NCBI GenBank assembly: GCA_963693085.1
Contig: OY856414.1
Span: forward strand, 264,529,501 to 264,593,500
Length of the DNA stretch: 64,000 bases
Origin: Alisma plantago-aquatica
Taxonomy: Eukaryota; Streptophyta; Magnoliopsida; Alismatales; Alismataceae
Direction: 5' to 3'
In this document: one piece after another, positions 36,377-47,504 of the stretch
Position numbering within the stretch: position 1 is the first letter of the stretch
How the letters are laid out: every line of letters begins with the position of its first letter
The notes under the pieces: model-generated
Database searches by the model: none
What the model saw: only the letters and a program-made list of their open reading frames with translations
Told to the model about the DNA's origin: nothing
Position numbers and translations under genes: made by a program

Positions 36377-37500
36377 CTGTCCATTAACCAAAAATGTTGT
36401 CTCACCATCACACACCATGATTGCTCCATGTGGCCTGACCTCCTCTATAGTGAAGGGTCCACTCCATCGGGATTTCAATTTCCTGGGATTCATCTTCAAC
36501 CTTGAATTGAACAAGAGCACACGATCTCCCTTCTTGAAGACATGCATCTGAATGTGCCGATCGTGAATCAACTTTGTTCGCTCTTTGTAAATCTGTGAGC
36601 TTTCATATACATTCATCCTCAGCTCGTCAAGTTCATTCAACTCCAACAAACATTTCTTTCCTGCCTCTTCATAGTTTAAATTCAACTTCCTCAGCGCCCA
36701 GTGCACCTTATGCTCCAATTCCACCGAAAAATGGCAGGCCCGACCGTAAGCCAACCTAAAAGGTGTAGTGCCTATAGGTGTCTTAAATGCCGTCCTGTAC
36801 GCCCACAAAGAGTCTGGTAGCAAGGTAGTCTAATTTTTTCTCATCGAAGCCACAGTGCACTCCAAGATCTTCTTAATATCTCTTTTGGAGACTTCCACCT
36901 GCCCCTGTGTCTGCGGGTGGTACGGGGTACCAATGTTGTGCTTTACCCCGTACTTTCTAAATAATGCCGCGAACTTCTGATTTTGGAAATGTGTACCTCC
37001 ATCACTAATAATCATTCTAGGTACACCAAACCTGCAGAAAATGTATTCTTTGACAAACCTGCACACTACAACGACATCATTAGTCCTGGTGGGTATTGCC
37101 TCTACCCACTTCAAAACATAGTCAACAACTAATAGAATGTAGAAGTTAGAGTTAGAGGACACAAAGGGTCCCATATAATCAATACCCCACAGATCGAACA
37201 CCTCGACCTCTTGAAATACATTGAGGGGCATCTCTTGTCGTTTTGAGATGTTACCTGCCCATTGGTAGGAATCGCATTGCCGCACATAGTCATATGCGTC
37301 CCAGAACAAAGTAGGCCAGTAAAGGCCGCTATCAAGTACCTTGGCCGCGGTTCTAGAACTAGCATGGTGGCCACCAGTCGGTAGGGTATGGTAATGACAA
37401 AGGACACTTTCATATTCCACCTCCGGTACACACCTGCACAACACACCGTCCCTGCATTGCTTCAGCAGAATGGGGTCATCCCAGAAATAATATCGCAAAG
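36377..37500 (-). pseudogene. Element C integrase
   Basis: The zinc-binding part reads [12 protein letters not shown] and later [11 protein letters not shown], so the last cysteine of the HHCC set is tyrosine. The catalytic core has [40 protein letters not shown] and [20 protein letters not shown], which contain the D,D,E residues. A TAG at 36830-36832 replaces a residue that is usually Trp, before LLPDSLWAYRTAFKTPIG. The C-terminus runs to VNGQ, a TGA at 36374-36376, and 24 more codons to the natural stop. No chromodomain is present, as expected for Athila. Confidence 0.87.
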
Positions 37501-38080
37501 AATGGAAAATTTTCTTTTTCTCTTGATATGTCCAATCATCTGGTATAATTTTGCAGGCAAGATAATTAACAATATAAGAAAACCAAGGATCTTTAGATTT
37601 CACAGATAGAAGTTGTTCATCAGGAAACGTCTCGGTAATGGGTATATGCACATCCTTCTCATATACCCTTTCCAACCTAGACAAATGGTCCGCAACCACA
37701 TTTTCTATTCCCGCCTTATCTTTGATTTCAATGTCAAATTCTTGTAACAATAAGATCCACCAAATCAATCTAGGTTTGACATCTTTCTTTTCCATCAAAT
37801 ACTTAATGGCGGTGTGGTCCGTCCATACCATGACTTTAGATCCAACAAGATATTGCCAAAAGTTTTCAAAAGCAAAAACTACGGCGAGAAGCTATTTTTC
37901 AGTTGTCGTGTAATTTAGTTGTGCTTCATTTAAAGTTTTGGACACATAGAAAATCACAATGGGTTTATTGTCCACACGTTGTCCTAAAACAACCCCTACT
38001 GTGAAATCTGACGCATCACACATCAATTCAAACGGTTTTGTCCAGTCCGGTGTTTGCACAACCGGAGCAGAAATTAATTT
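37501..38080 (-). pseudogene. Element C RNase H
   Basis: ELMCDASDFTVGVVLGQR opens the domain with its first catalytic aspartate. YVSKTLNEAQLNYTTTEK follows, then a TAG at 37892-37894 where the family has Glu, then [15 protein letters not shown] and [14 protein letters not shown]. The end is marked by [14 protein letters not shown]. One stop is the only visible defect. Confidence 0.85.
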
Positions 38081-39715
38081 TTATTTAAGCACATTAAAAG
38101 CATGTAAACACTTTTCGTTAAAATCAAAGACCGCAGCTTTCTCCAACAACTCAGATAATGGTTTGGTGATTTTTGAGAAATATTTTATAAAGCGGCGATA
38201 AAACCCAGCATGACCTAGAAAACTCCGTACCCCTTTTACCGCATTCGGTGGGGGTAATTTGGAAATAACCTCAATCTTCACCGGATCTACCTCCAACCCC
38301 TTGTTAGACACTTTATGTCCAAGCACGATCCCTTTGCTAGCCATCATATGGCATTTATCCCAATTGAGAACAAAATGTGTGTCCTCACATGGTTGTAAAA
38401 CCTTATCCAAATTGTATAAACATTCATCGAAAGACCCACCATAGACATAGAAATCATCCATAAAGACTTCCAAACAGCGTTCAACCATATCGGAGAAAAT
38501 GGCGAGCATGCAACACTGAAAGGTTGCTGGTGCGTTACACAATCCAAAGGGCATACAACGGTATGCAAATGTTCCATAAGGACAAGTGAAGGTGGACTTC
38601 TCTTGGTCCTTAGGATCAATGGAAATCTGATTGTAGCCTGAATAACCATCGAGAAAACAAAAATGAGATCGACCTGCCAATCGCTCTAAAATCTGATCAA
38701 TGAATGGGAGCAGAAAAAGATCCTTAAGTGTAGCAGCATTCAATCTACGCTAGTCTATACATACACGCCACTCGGTTACCAGACGGGTCGTGACTGGCTC
38801 ATTTAACAAATTATGAGTAATAGTAATTCCCCCCTTTTTAGGGACTACCTGTGTAGGACTCACCCACGTCAAGTCAGAAATAGCATAGATGATACCTGCA
38901 GAAAGGAGATTGATCACCTCCTTCTTGATGACCTCCATCATGCTAGGATTTAGTCAACGTTTTGGCTGAATTACAAGTTTGGCTCCCTCCTCGAGCCGGA
39001 TCTTGTGTTGGCACAATGTAGGGGAAATCCCCTTGATGTTCGTGATCGACCATCCGAATGCACCTCAGTAGTTCTTCAGCACGATCAGTAGTTGATCCTC
39101 CTCCTCGACACTCAGATATGCCAAAATAATCACTGGAAGCTTCTCACCCTCAGCTAGAAATGCATATTTCAAATGAGGTGGCAGTGGCTTCAATTCTAAA
39201 TCTGGCAGGATGATCAAGGATGACTGAAGCGGTGGTGGGAGTTCTCCAAGGTCTTCATAGTACCTAGCGTAGAAACATGGCAGCACCTGAAGCATCTTGG
39301 CGCATTCCTGTAGTGACTTGCTTCTCATCCAATAATGTGTTATATTAACTAGGCAGGCTTCAAGAGGCAGTTCTGGATATGCATTGAAAATAGAATTTGC
39401 TATGGCCTCATATTCAGTAAAAGGAGGGATGTCCTCCTCTTCATCATTGGGAAAACCCACAGCCTTGCTAAGAGACACAACCTTGGTCTGCTCCATGATG
39501 TCTACAGCCAGTGTCCCTTTTTCCACTTTAGTCATAACATGAGCCATATCTAGAAATGGCTTCCCTAGACAAATAGAAATATTATGATCAAAGTGCTTTA
39601 TCATGCGGCAGTGGTCCTTGACTTTAGATTGTGTAGTGCTTGAGGGCATGACCATCTCAAACCGATCATCAGCGATACCCAAGGTCAAACGACCTCTCCC
39701 CATCTCAAGTATCAT
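38081..39715 (-). pseudogene. Element C reverse transcriptase with N-terminal linker
   Basis: A linker of about 220 codons ends at a TGA (39065-39067). It is followed by IKKEVINLLSAGIIYAISD and WVSPTQVVPKKGG, the entrance of the polymerase. After a TAG at 38750-38752 the palm shows LDGYSGYNQISI, CMPFGLCNAPATFQ and the catalytic FMDDF box near 38449-38461, then LGHKVSNKGLEVD and VRSFLGHAGFYRRFI. Both catalytic aspartates are present. A TAA at 38081-38083 falls at the start of RNase H, where the family usually has Glu. Confidence 0.9.
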
Positions 39716-39736
39716 GTCAGCAGTGGCTTGGAAGGG

Positions 39737-40657
39737 TCATCTAAGGAGTAACTCATTACCCTGCTCATCTTGCATTTCCATTACGACAAAGTCTGCTGGA
39801 AATAAAAACTGATCAACTTTAACCAACACAACTTCACAAATTCCATACTGTTTCACCACGGAATTATCTGCCAACTGTATTGTCATATTGCTTGGACTTG
39901 ATTCTTTCAGTCCCAGCTTCTTGAATGTAGAGAGGGGCATCAGGTTTATACTTGCCCCTGAATCACACAGTGCTTCTCCGAATTTCACTTTACCAATATA
40001 GCATGAAATATTGAAGAAGCCCGGATCCTGCCTTTTAGGTGGCAATGTGCCCATGATGAAGGAACTCAGCTATTCCTTGAGAACCACAACCTCAGTATCT
40101 GGGATTTTCCTCTTCTTTGTAATGATGTCTTTAAGAAACTTGCCGTAAGAGGGAATTTGCTCTATTGCTTCTAAAAGAGGAATGTTGACAGAAAGCTTTC
40201 TAAAGCTATCTAGAAATTTCTTGAACTGAGCGTCCACTTTCTTGGCTTTCACACTATTGGGATATGGGACCGGGACATTCTGTGCCCTCTGATGTGGCGG
40301 CACATATGGCGTCCTCTTCTGTGTCTCCTCCTCAACAACTGGTTCTGCTGTGACATCATCTACTGTATCTTCTACCGACTCTGTGATAGGAGTTGGAACC
40401 TCCTCAGTGGCCTCACATGTGTTTTCTGACTGGGGTGGAATTAGTTCATCGGCCCTGGGGTTTAAAATCTTCTTACCGCTCCTTAGCAAAATTGCCTTTG
40501 CCTGTTGGTTTCCTCCTGGAATGTTTGTATTACCTGGAAAGCCTTGCTGCGCTGGTTTCTTCAAATTTGGTATCTCAGCTGCCATCTGCGCCAAAGATGT
40601 CTCTATAGTCCTCATCTGAGCCCCGTGACTTTGTAAGGTCTGCCCAAATTGATTCAT
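39737..40657 (-). pseudogene. Element C gag-protease linker and aspartic protease
   Basis: The linker carries QQAKAILLRSGK, then PYVPPHQRAQNVPVPYP and IEQIPSYGKFLKDI, a conserved Athila/Tat region. A TAG at 40070-40072 follows. The protease then has GEALCDSGASINLMPLS with the catalytic DSG intact near 39955-39964, and QLADNSVVKQYGI. A TGA at 39737-39739 sits within the domain's C-terminal motif. The catalytic residues look unharmed; inactivation is by stops only. Confidence 0.85.
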
Positions 40658-41779
40658 GAATTCTCCTTGTTGCTTTATCTACTGGCCAAACGTGCTCGTA
40701 AGTTCTTGATTCTACTTTATTACTTGATTGAGCAACTCATTGCTCTTATCCTCCGCCGGTTGGGGTTTTGCATCGGGATCCTGCAAGAAATTATTTGGGT
40801 CCTTCCAGGAAAATTTCTTATCTTTCCTCTATGAATAATCGTTGTTTCTGTACCCCTACTGCTGGCGCATGAATTTTACTTGAGCCTCATCATCTGATTT
40901 TGCGTCTTCTTTTGCAAGCAGTTTCTTTGCTAGAAGGTCCATCTTCTCATTTAGCTCTTTGATGGCCTTTGACTCCCCCGCAGCCCAAACATGCTCTGCG
41001 ACGTCTCTGTCGCCCTGGGATTGCTTCTTTGCCATATTCTTCAAAATTTCCCAGCACCTAGTGCCCTTGTTGCTTAAGAAGAACCCTGAACCTGCTGCAT
41101 CTAGATTACTTCTATCATGCTCATTAAGAACGAAATAGAAAATTTTGACCTGCTGCTCCTTGTCAAGCCCATGATGTGGGCACCTCCGCAACATGATCTG
41201 AAAGCGTTCCCAGGTCTCGGAGTAAGTCTCTCCTGCTTTCTGACTAAAATTATGAATTTTTCTGATCATATCATTTGTCTTCTCGGGCAGAAAGAATCTT
41301 TCAAAGAACACTTCCACCATGTGGTTCCATGATTCCACATACTCATCATCAAGATTATGTAGCCATTCTCGTGCATTTCCCGCCAGAGAGCTGGGAAACA
41401 ACTTCAAGTACAACGTCTCTTGTGGAAACCTGTCTATCTTGATCATATCGCAGTTCTCCACAAACTGGCTAATGTGAGTCACCGGGTCTTCATTTTTGAG
41501 CCCGTGAAATGCATTTGATTTGACCAAATTTATCAATGCAGGATCGATTTTATAAGTTGGAATATTGACTGCCTACTTCTTTATCGGCCCTTTGGATGCA
41601 GACGCATAAGATGCCTTGATCTTCTCCCAGATTATCTGTTCTTCTTGCATGGCTTCTAGTTCAGAATCTGAATCTATATCTTCTAGTTGGGGTTGAACGT
41701 TGTTCTCCTCATCATCTGGTCCCGGCAGTGGAACCTCTGGTGATTGTTGCGTGTAGTCAGTGCTACGCGACCTCACCAT
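40658..41779 (-). pseudogene. Element C gag domain
   Basis: An acidic N-terminus (DDEENNVQPQLEDIDSDSE) comes first. After a TAG at 41573-41575 comes the Athila-type capsid: HISQFVENCDMIKIDRFPQE, LKLFPSSLAGNAREWL, FFERFFLPEKTND, ETYSETWERFQIMLRRCPHH and DAAGSGFF. The order and spacing fit the retrotransposon gag family domain. Further TAG stops at 40856, 40829, 40712 and 40679 break the Gln/Asn-rich linker. I saw no CCHC zinc knuckle, which is usual for Athila-type Gag. Confidence 0.87.
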
Positions 41780-41960
41780 GCACCAGTACCTGCAAAAAAA
41801 AATGATAATTTTCATTCATTACTGTGCTAGACGATTATAAAATATGAAAGATAAACAATGAATTTCAAAAATTCTTATGAAATAATTAATAATAAAAACA
41901 AATAAAAAAGTGGCCTAGAATGGCCGCTTGCAGCACTCGTAGTGTCGACAACTGTCGTGT

Positions 41961-41977
41961 TCCCGACAACGGTGCCA
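41961..41977 (-). other. Primer binding site of element C (tRNA-Asp type)
   Basis: The minus strand reads TGGCACCGTTGTCGGGA, the form typical of Athila/Tat elements and complementary to the tRNA-Asp 3' end apart from small differences. It lies 6 bases from the 5' LTR. Confidence 0.82.
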
Positions 41978-41983
41978 AAAACT

Positions 41984-43598
41984 TGACACGATTTTACCGT
42001 GCGTAAAAATGCAAGTGCACGCGTCAAAGTAGTATAGGCCCTTGTGAGGCCCGAGTCGAACTCAGGGACACTGAATTATCGGTAGACTACTACTAACTAC
42101 TCGCAATCAATTAGACCGATAAAAAGGTTATGAGAGTTGTTTTAAAAAAATAAAAGAAAATAAAATAAAACAAAGCAATCGATTAAATGTTAAGTTTAAT
42201 CAATTTAGATGGGAATCTTTAGGATTGCGGTTTCACCGCGGGTTTTCATTGTATGAATTTCCATATAGTTACTCAGGTTCATCTCTCAATCCGGGTAGTG
42301 GCCTGTAATCAGAATTGTCCACTATTGTGGTACAATTCACTACCTAAGTCTAGGTCGGTTCCACCATTGTAGTAACCTATACCCTTAACTAGGTGCATTA
42401 GAATTGACCTCTGGGTTTCCACCATTAACCTTACATCACCTTGTTCAAGGGATTTGTTAATTAATGTGAATTTCGTCTCTTTTCAACTGTTAATTCTTCT
42501 TTCAAAGTAATTAAATGCATTAGATTATCATTATGGTGATCAAGCATAACAATATAATTGAGAAAATGAAATCATACCACAGATTTAAGAGATAAATTAT
42601 GAATTACTATGATGAAAATATCATACAATGCTTCCCCGGGCTACTCCCAGTCCTAAAGATAAAGGGGATTAGCCCCGCATGTTCATCTCAGAGCAAAACA
42701 TGGTTGAAGAAAGGGGAAACATGGAGAAAAACATGAATAAGTGATGAAACCCCTGAATGGAGAAGATCCAATCGCTCCTTGGTGGAGAATGGGCGATCTA
42801 CGACCTTTCGACCGTGGAAAACGTCTTCTTCGGCTTCCAGAACGGCTGGGGCGTGCTTCTAGGCTCCGTTCTTCTCTCCACCTCTTTTCGGTACGTGTGT
42901 AGCGGCTAATGACATGATTCTCTGCTCTTGGCCACCGTCATTAGGTATAATCACTGAGTTCGGTTGCAAAAATATCACCACTGTTGGATTAGAGCCAATC
43001 TGAAACAAACTTCAATCTGACGACATCGATACCATCTACGCGGGTCGATGGTATCGACCCCTGGCGATATCGACAAGCCTTCTTTTCTTTTCTTCATTGC
43101 GCCTGATGCTGACTCGATACCATCGACGCAGGTCGACGGTATCGACACTCTTAGGCATCAGTTTTATCCCTTTTCCGTCGCTGAAGCTACACGTGTCGAT
43201 AGTATCGACTTTGAGGTCGATAGTATCGACTGACTGGCCGCCAGCAACCTGATGGAATGTCGCTACCATCGACTACCCTATCGATGGTATCGACTCTGTG
43301 CTGCTCCTTGCGGCTGGCTGCCTGTGGTTGTGTCGATAGTATTGACTTGCATCGATGGTATCGACAACTACAAATATGCATTTTTCCTGAAATTGCAAAA
43401 CAAGACCATATAAGTCGAGATAAAACATATTATTATAATCATTTATGCTCAAAACCCTAAAACAAGAGAGATTTGATACTGAGAAGGATCATAGACTAAA
43501 GTAAGTGAGCTATGCAATATTAACCACCAAAATGACCAATAAACGCATAAAACACGAGTAAAACAAGTCTATAAATGTGACTCAAAATCATCGCATCA
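41984..43598 (-). repeat. Element C 5' LTR
   Basis: 1615 bp, plus-strand ends TGACACGATTTTACC and CGCATCA. It is homologous over its full length to 30627-32220, with scattered substitutions. Confidence 0.92.
43022..43366. repeat. Palindromic GTCGAT-N3-ATCGAC cluster, C 5' LTR
   Basis: Same arrangement as 31668-31990, but with two adjacent GTCGATAGTATCGAC units (about 43195-43229) where the 3' LTR has one. Inverted pairs lie near 43025-43057, 43113-43146 and 43263-43294. Confidence 0.86.
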
Positions 43599-43603
43599 AT
43601 ACA
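43599..43603. repeat. TSD of element C, right
   Basis: ATACA, exact match to 30622-30626. Confidence 0.92.
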
Positions 43604-44412
43604 ATTGTGATTGCTTAGTTAATGAGTTGGATCATATAATTTTGTAGTGGTTTTTGTGAGTGTTGACGATGAGGGATGTTCTATTATAACAAGTATGGAT
43701 GATGATGCCAGAGTCAGCCAACAAAATCAATTAGAATGAAGGTGAAAATTAAGGATGACTTTAGATGAAGTAGGCAACAGTCATCCAACAAATAGAACTA
43801 TGAGTTGCAAATTGGTGCTTGCTGATAAAAGTTGCACACAGTCGTTTTGTAATGTCTGGATGTGATAGATATAATGCAAACTTTAGTCTTTGTCTATATC
43901 TTTCTTCCATTATACTTCAGATTGTGCTATGAGCTATTGTTATTAATCATGATTCCTTACTACTTTGGAATAAACCCTTTTTGTGGAGACCTTACGAATT
44001 GTAGAAGAAGATGTATAAGATAGAACTTTTGTTAGTAAAAGATTATCAACAAATTTCCTTGTAGATTTTTTTGACTCTACGAGCTTCTACAATAAAATAA
44101 AATGGTTTTGTTGTTGCCTTTTATTTTTAGACTAGATAGTTCTTCGGGTTGTTGAATCCCTACCTTGTTACAACATGTAACGACCATTTAGTAACTATAT
44201 GGTATATAAAGTAACTATTTGGCATGAAAAGTAACTTTTTGTAACCAAAAGTAACTTTGTCTCATCAAAAGTAACACATTAATAATTGAGGATGAATGAA
44301 CACCTCCTTGTGACATACTTTAGAGAAAGTTAAAAAATCTTGTTCATACAAAAAAAATACTTTTAGAAACCATTTTATTACTTTTGATGATCTATTGTTA
44401 CTTTGTATGTCA
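43604..44412. repeat. Host DNA with AAAGTAAC, then GTTACTTT repeats (segment 2)
   Basis: No gene seen. About 44165-44285 carries the AAAGTAAC repeat on the plus strand. From about 44378 the same word appears in reverse complement (GTTACTTT) up to element E. The unique part, 43604-44160, has no recognisable coding sequence. Confidence 0.65.
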
Positions 44413-44417
44413 TATAG
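44413..44417. repeat. TSD of element E, left
   Basis: TATAG, repeated exactly at 63832-63836, beyond the third LTR. Confidence 0.93.
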
Positions 44418-45156
44418 TGTTACAACCCCAATTTTTGGGTTCAAGTGGTGAGAAATATAATTTCTCATATTAAAGATGTTTGAACAAATAATCAAATATT
44501 TGGTTGAGAATAATTGGATTTCGTTTAAAATAGCCTTGTTGTTTGATTTGTGGGCTTTATTGGCTATTGGGCCCAATAAAAGGAAAATAACAAAGGAAAT
44601 TCAATTAGTAAATGGATAATTGAATTTTAAGAAAAGAAATATGTGGAAACCTCTAGAAGGAAAATCCAAAGAGGATTTCGTGCCTCTTGGGTTCCTTGGG
44701 TACCAAGGAGTCCAAGGTTGCAAAAAGCAATAGGAAAAGAAAAGATTAACTAAGTATTTCTTTATGAAGAAAGAAATTGGGAAATAATGATATAATGTGG
44801 AAAATGAATGAAAAGAGACATAAATGAGTTTTCTTGGGGAAATTTCGTATCCATGTGGTTGTTAATATTAAAAGGAATTCCAGTGAGGAAAATAAAAGAG
44901 AAATAAAAAGATATCCTCAAAAAGGAATATTTAAATGAGAAATAAACAAGATAATGTGAATTAATGCATTTAGATGCATCTAGAAGGATAATGAGTGTCC
45001 CATAAAAATAATTTCGAGATAATAAGGGTTCTTGGGTGCCAAGGAGTCCCAATAAAGGAAAAGGAAGAGAAAATACCATAATTATAAAATAAAGAGATAA
45101 TGGGAATATATAAGCCATTAATTATGTAATTTTGATAAAAGGAAGTATTTTCCTAA

Positions 45157-45158
<2 letters not shown>

Positions 45159-45194
<36 letters not shown>
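45159..45194. repeat. (AT)18 microsatellite, LTR1
   Basis: Uninterrupted AT dinucleotides. The matching tracts are (AT)19 in LTR2 and (AT)23 in LTR3. Confidence 0.95.
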
Positions 45195-45196
<2 letters not shown>

Positions 45197-45391
45197 GTGG
45201 CCAATAGATTAAAAGGCAAATAAAGAGAGTAAAGGAGAGGAATTTCGAATTCCTAATACTCAAAGAAAAAGGAATGTTAAAAAGATAAAGAAGAGAGAGA
45301 AGGTTCTTCTCATGGAAGGTTTTGGTTTCATGTTTGTAAGAGGATTCTTTGAATCAAAGACAAGCCAACCTAGGGCTTCGTCTCTCTCCCT

Positions 45392-45399
45392 TATAAAAG
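45392..45399 (+). promoter_or_regulatory. Putative TATA box, E LTR1
   Basis: TATAAAAG, followed by a GC-rich transcribed-looking stretch. It is present in all three LTRs and in element B. Confidence 0.7.
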
Positions 45400-47320
45400 G
45401 GGTAGACCCTATGGGGATGAGATCGGAGGAGTTTCATGCATCCCCTTTCCTCTTCTTGTTCTTTTCCCTACCAAACCCTAACCATGAACACATGAGAGTC
45501 ATATTCGCGGCTAGCAGCTAAAGATGGATCTGGGAGTGGGGCACGTTGCTCCCATGCCCTGGAGAAGGAGCTTGGCCACCGTTCCTTGGCCCTAGCACCT
45601 ACACGGAGCCGCAGGTTTGGGGTGCATGTCAGCCGTGGTGGCAGACCTACTGGGCTCGATCCCCGCCGGCCAGCCGTGTATCAGGAGCTCCTCCAAGCGC
45701 GCAAGGGGGCGGCGGAGCTAGGGGGTCCTTGTCCGGTCGCCGTCGGGGTCAAGGGGAGGAGAAGAAGCTGCGCCAAGTCTGCATCTCGGCGGCTAGGGCA
45801 GCAGCTTCGGACTGCAGGAGGTAGAAGAAGAGAGGAGGTGTTTTGGACGAGAATGCCCTCCGCGGGCTGAAGGCGCGCGCTACTTACCGAGGGACAAAAT
45901 CGTAAAATCGAAATGTTCTCCAAAGTGATCGTTGCATGGCTGAGATGACGTGGCCTCTTCTAATTGGTCAAGTAAGTGAATTTTTGTGAAAATCATATCT
46001 ACCAAACCGTAACTCGGATTGAGACGAATCTTATATGAAAATTGATCCTCAGAACGAGTGGAATCCATTAAAAATATAATTGGAGCATGTTTATGTTTGA
46101 AATTTGAAAAGTAATAGAGGTTATTAACTTTAGCATAATGATAATTAAAGAAACCCTACTTTGATATGATTAGAGTGATTAATAGGGTTTAATGAATAAT
46201 TAGAGTTGATATTGACCTGTTAAATGTAAAAGGGTACATTAAGATCGAAAAGGGTGATCTTTGTATGTAATTAGTTTAATTTGATGATCATGTACATAAA
46301 TATGATTTAAAATTGAAAAGTACATAAAGCTATCATCTTTAATGAGTTAAGTAATGAAAAACCCTTAGAATTGATGATAGTCGGGTATAATGATGTTCTA
46401 TGAATGTTTTGATCAAATATTAACCGATTGATGATAAGGAGAACAATTTTTATCTAAAGAGATGGTATTTATACTTTTGGCTTAAATTAGGGTTCCATAC
46501 ACCTAAGTTTGAATTAATGGACTTAAAAACCCTAATTTAGGAGAACACGTCTTTTAATGGTTTTAATTATACAAATGCATGTATAAGATAGAGTTATGTT
46601 GTTATAAACCCAATTTGGATATAAAAGATCATTAAGGTGGATAATTTGGCTTTCCTAGTGTATAAAGTGGAATTAATGATTAATTTGGGTTTGCTGACAT
46701 AAAATATGAGAAATGTAGTAAATAGGGTTCCTTTGCAAATTGAACTATAATTCTTTGTTGAGTTGTCAATTCAAAGAAACCTAAACATGATAGTTGGCTT
46801 TAATGATCTTAACATGAATTAAAAGGATAAAATAGTAGCTCTAATGGAAAAGAAGCTTAATGAAATTAATTGTTGAGTATTGTGCCTATGATGCAGAAAT
46901 TAGGGTTTGTAAACTAAAAGAGTATTAAAAGTGATAAATGCATAATGAAGGATAAAAACCTAATAAAACCCTAAGGTTGGCCTAGAAATTATAAGGTGGG
47001 ATCCAAGTTGATCTTGTGGATGTTTTGAATAAAACAATGACACTTGGATGTTATGCATTATTTTCAGGATATTGTTGATTGCTTGTTAATTGTGTTGAAT
47101 GTTAATGCATGGACATCAAGTTACTATGGATCAGGTATGTGGTTATGCTTATGAATAACCGTTCTAGTTTCACGGTGATTTCCGAATGTTTTACCGGTTG
47201 CTTTAAATAAACTATTGGATGTTTATTTAGTTCATGCAAACTATAATGTGGCTATGACTATCACAAAGAGTATATACCTACAAACTCAGATCCTGGTTCT
47301 CTCTGTGGCATTATAGCTAA

Positions 47321-47504
47321 CCTAGTACATGGCTGCCTATGGGTAGGTCCATTAGGTTAGAGAAAGGCCTAGTACATGGCTACCTATTGGGTAGGTCCAT
47401 CAGGTCTATGGATGACCTAGTACATGGCTACCTATTGGGTAGGTCCATCAGGTCTATGGTTGACTTAGTACATGGCTACCATGGAGGTAGGACCATCAAG
47501 TCAT
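47321..47504. repeat. Four-copy 48-bp tandem repeat, LTR1
   Basis: Units start near 47321, 47368, 47416 and 47464, each beginning CCTAGTACATGGCT and containing GGGTAGGTCCAT. The CTACC ... GGTAG words inside each unit can form a short hairpin. Confidence 0.88.

Larger units (their letters stand above)
36299..41779 (-). pseudogene. Element C gag-pol polyprotein, one frame with 14 point stops
   Basis: A single minus-strand frame carries gag, protease, reverse transcriptase, RNase H and integrase over about 5.5 kb with no frameshift. Interrupting stops are at 41573, 40856, 40829, 40712, 40679, 40070, 39737, 39065, 38954, 38750, 38081, 37892, 36830 and 36374 (lowest base of each codon); the natural stop is 36299-36301. 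Judged against family-conserved residues or Gln-rich context, most are Gln-to-TAG or Arg-to-TGA changes. The start is taken at ATG 41779 (MVRSRSTDYTQQ); an upstream in-frame ATG at 41815 adds 12 hydrophobic residues. The product would make the particle and replicate the element, but this copy cannot. Confidence 0.9.
30627..43598 (-). mobile_element. Element C: Athila-type Ty3/gypsy element
   Basis: A 12.97-kb element on the minus strand: 5' LTR 41984-43598, tRNA-Asp-type primer site, gag-pol (41779 down to 36299), a spacer full of palindromes, an Athila ORF-1-like pseudogene (35341 down to 33756), a 3' untranslated part with two polypurine tracts, and 3' LTR 30627-32220. The TSD ATACA is perfect. 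The Athila assignment rests on the gag and pol motifs, the primer site, and the extra gene after pol. The LTRs differ by a few percent by eye. All coding regions carry stops, so this copy is dead, but it has few indels. Confidence 0.93.

Noticed and set aside
45546..45923. Conserved open frames of 80-94 codons in each E LTR
   Set aside because: Conservation is due to recent LTR identity. Overlapping frames on both strands and no known domain indicate composition effects.
47321..47504. Regular direct repeats suggestive of a CRISPR-like array
   Set aside because: Units are contiguous tandem copies with no unique spacers, inside a plant LTR.
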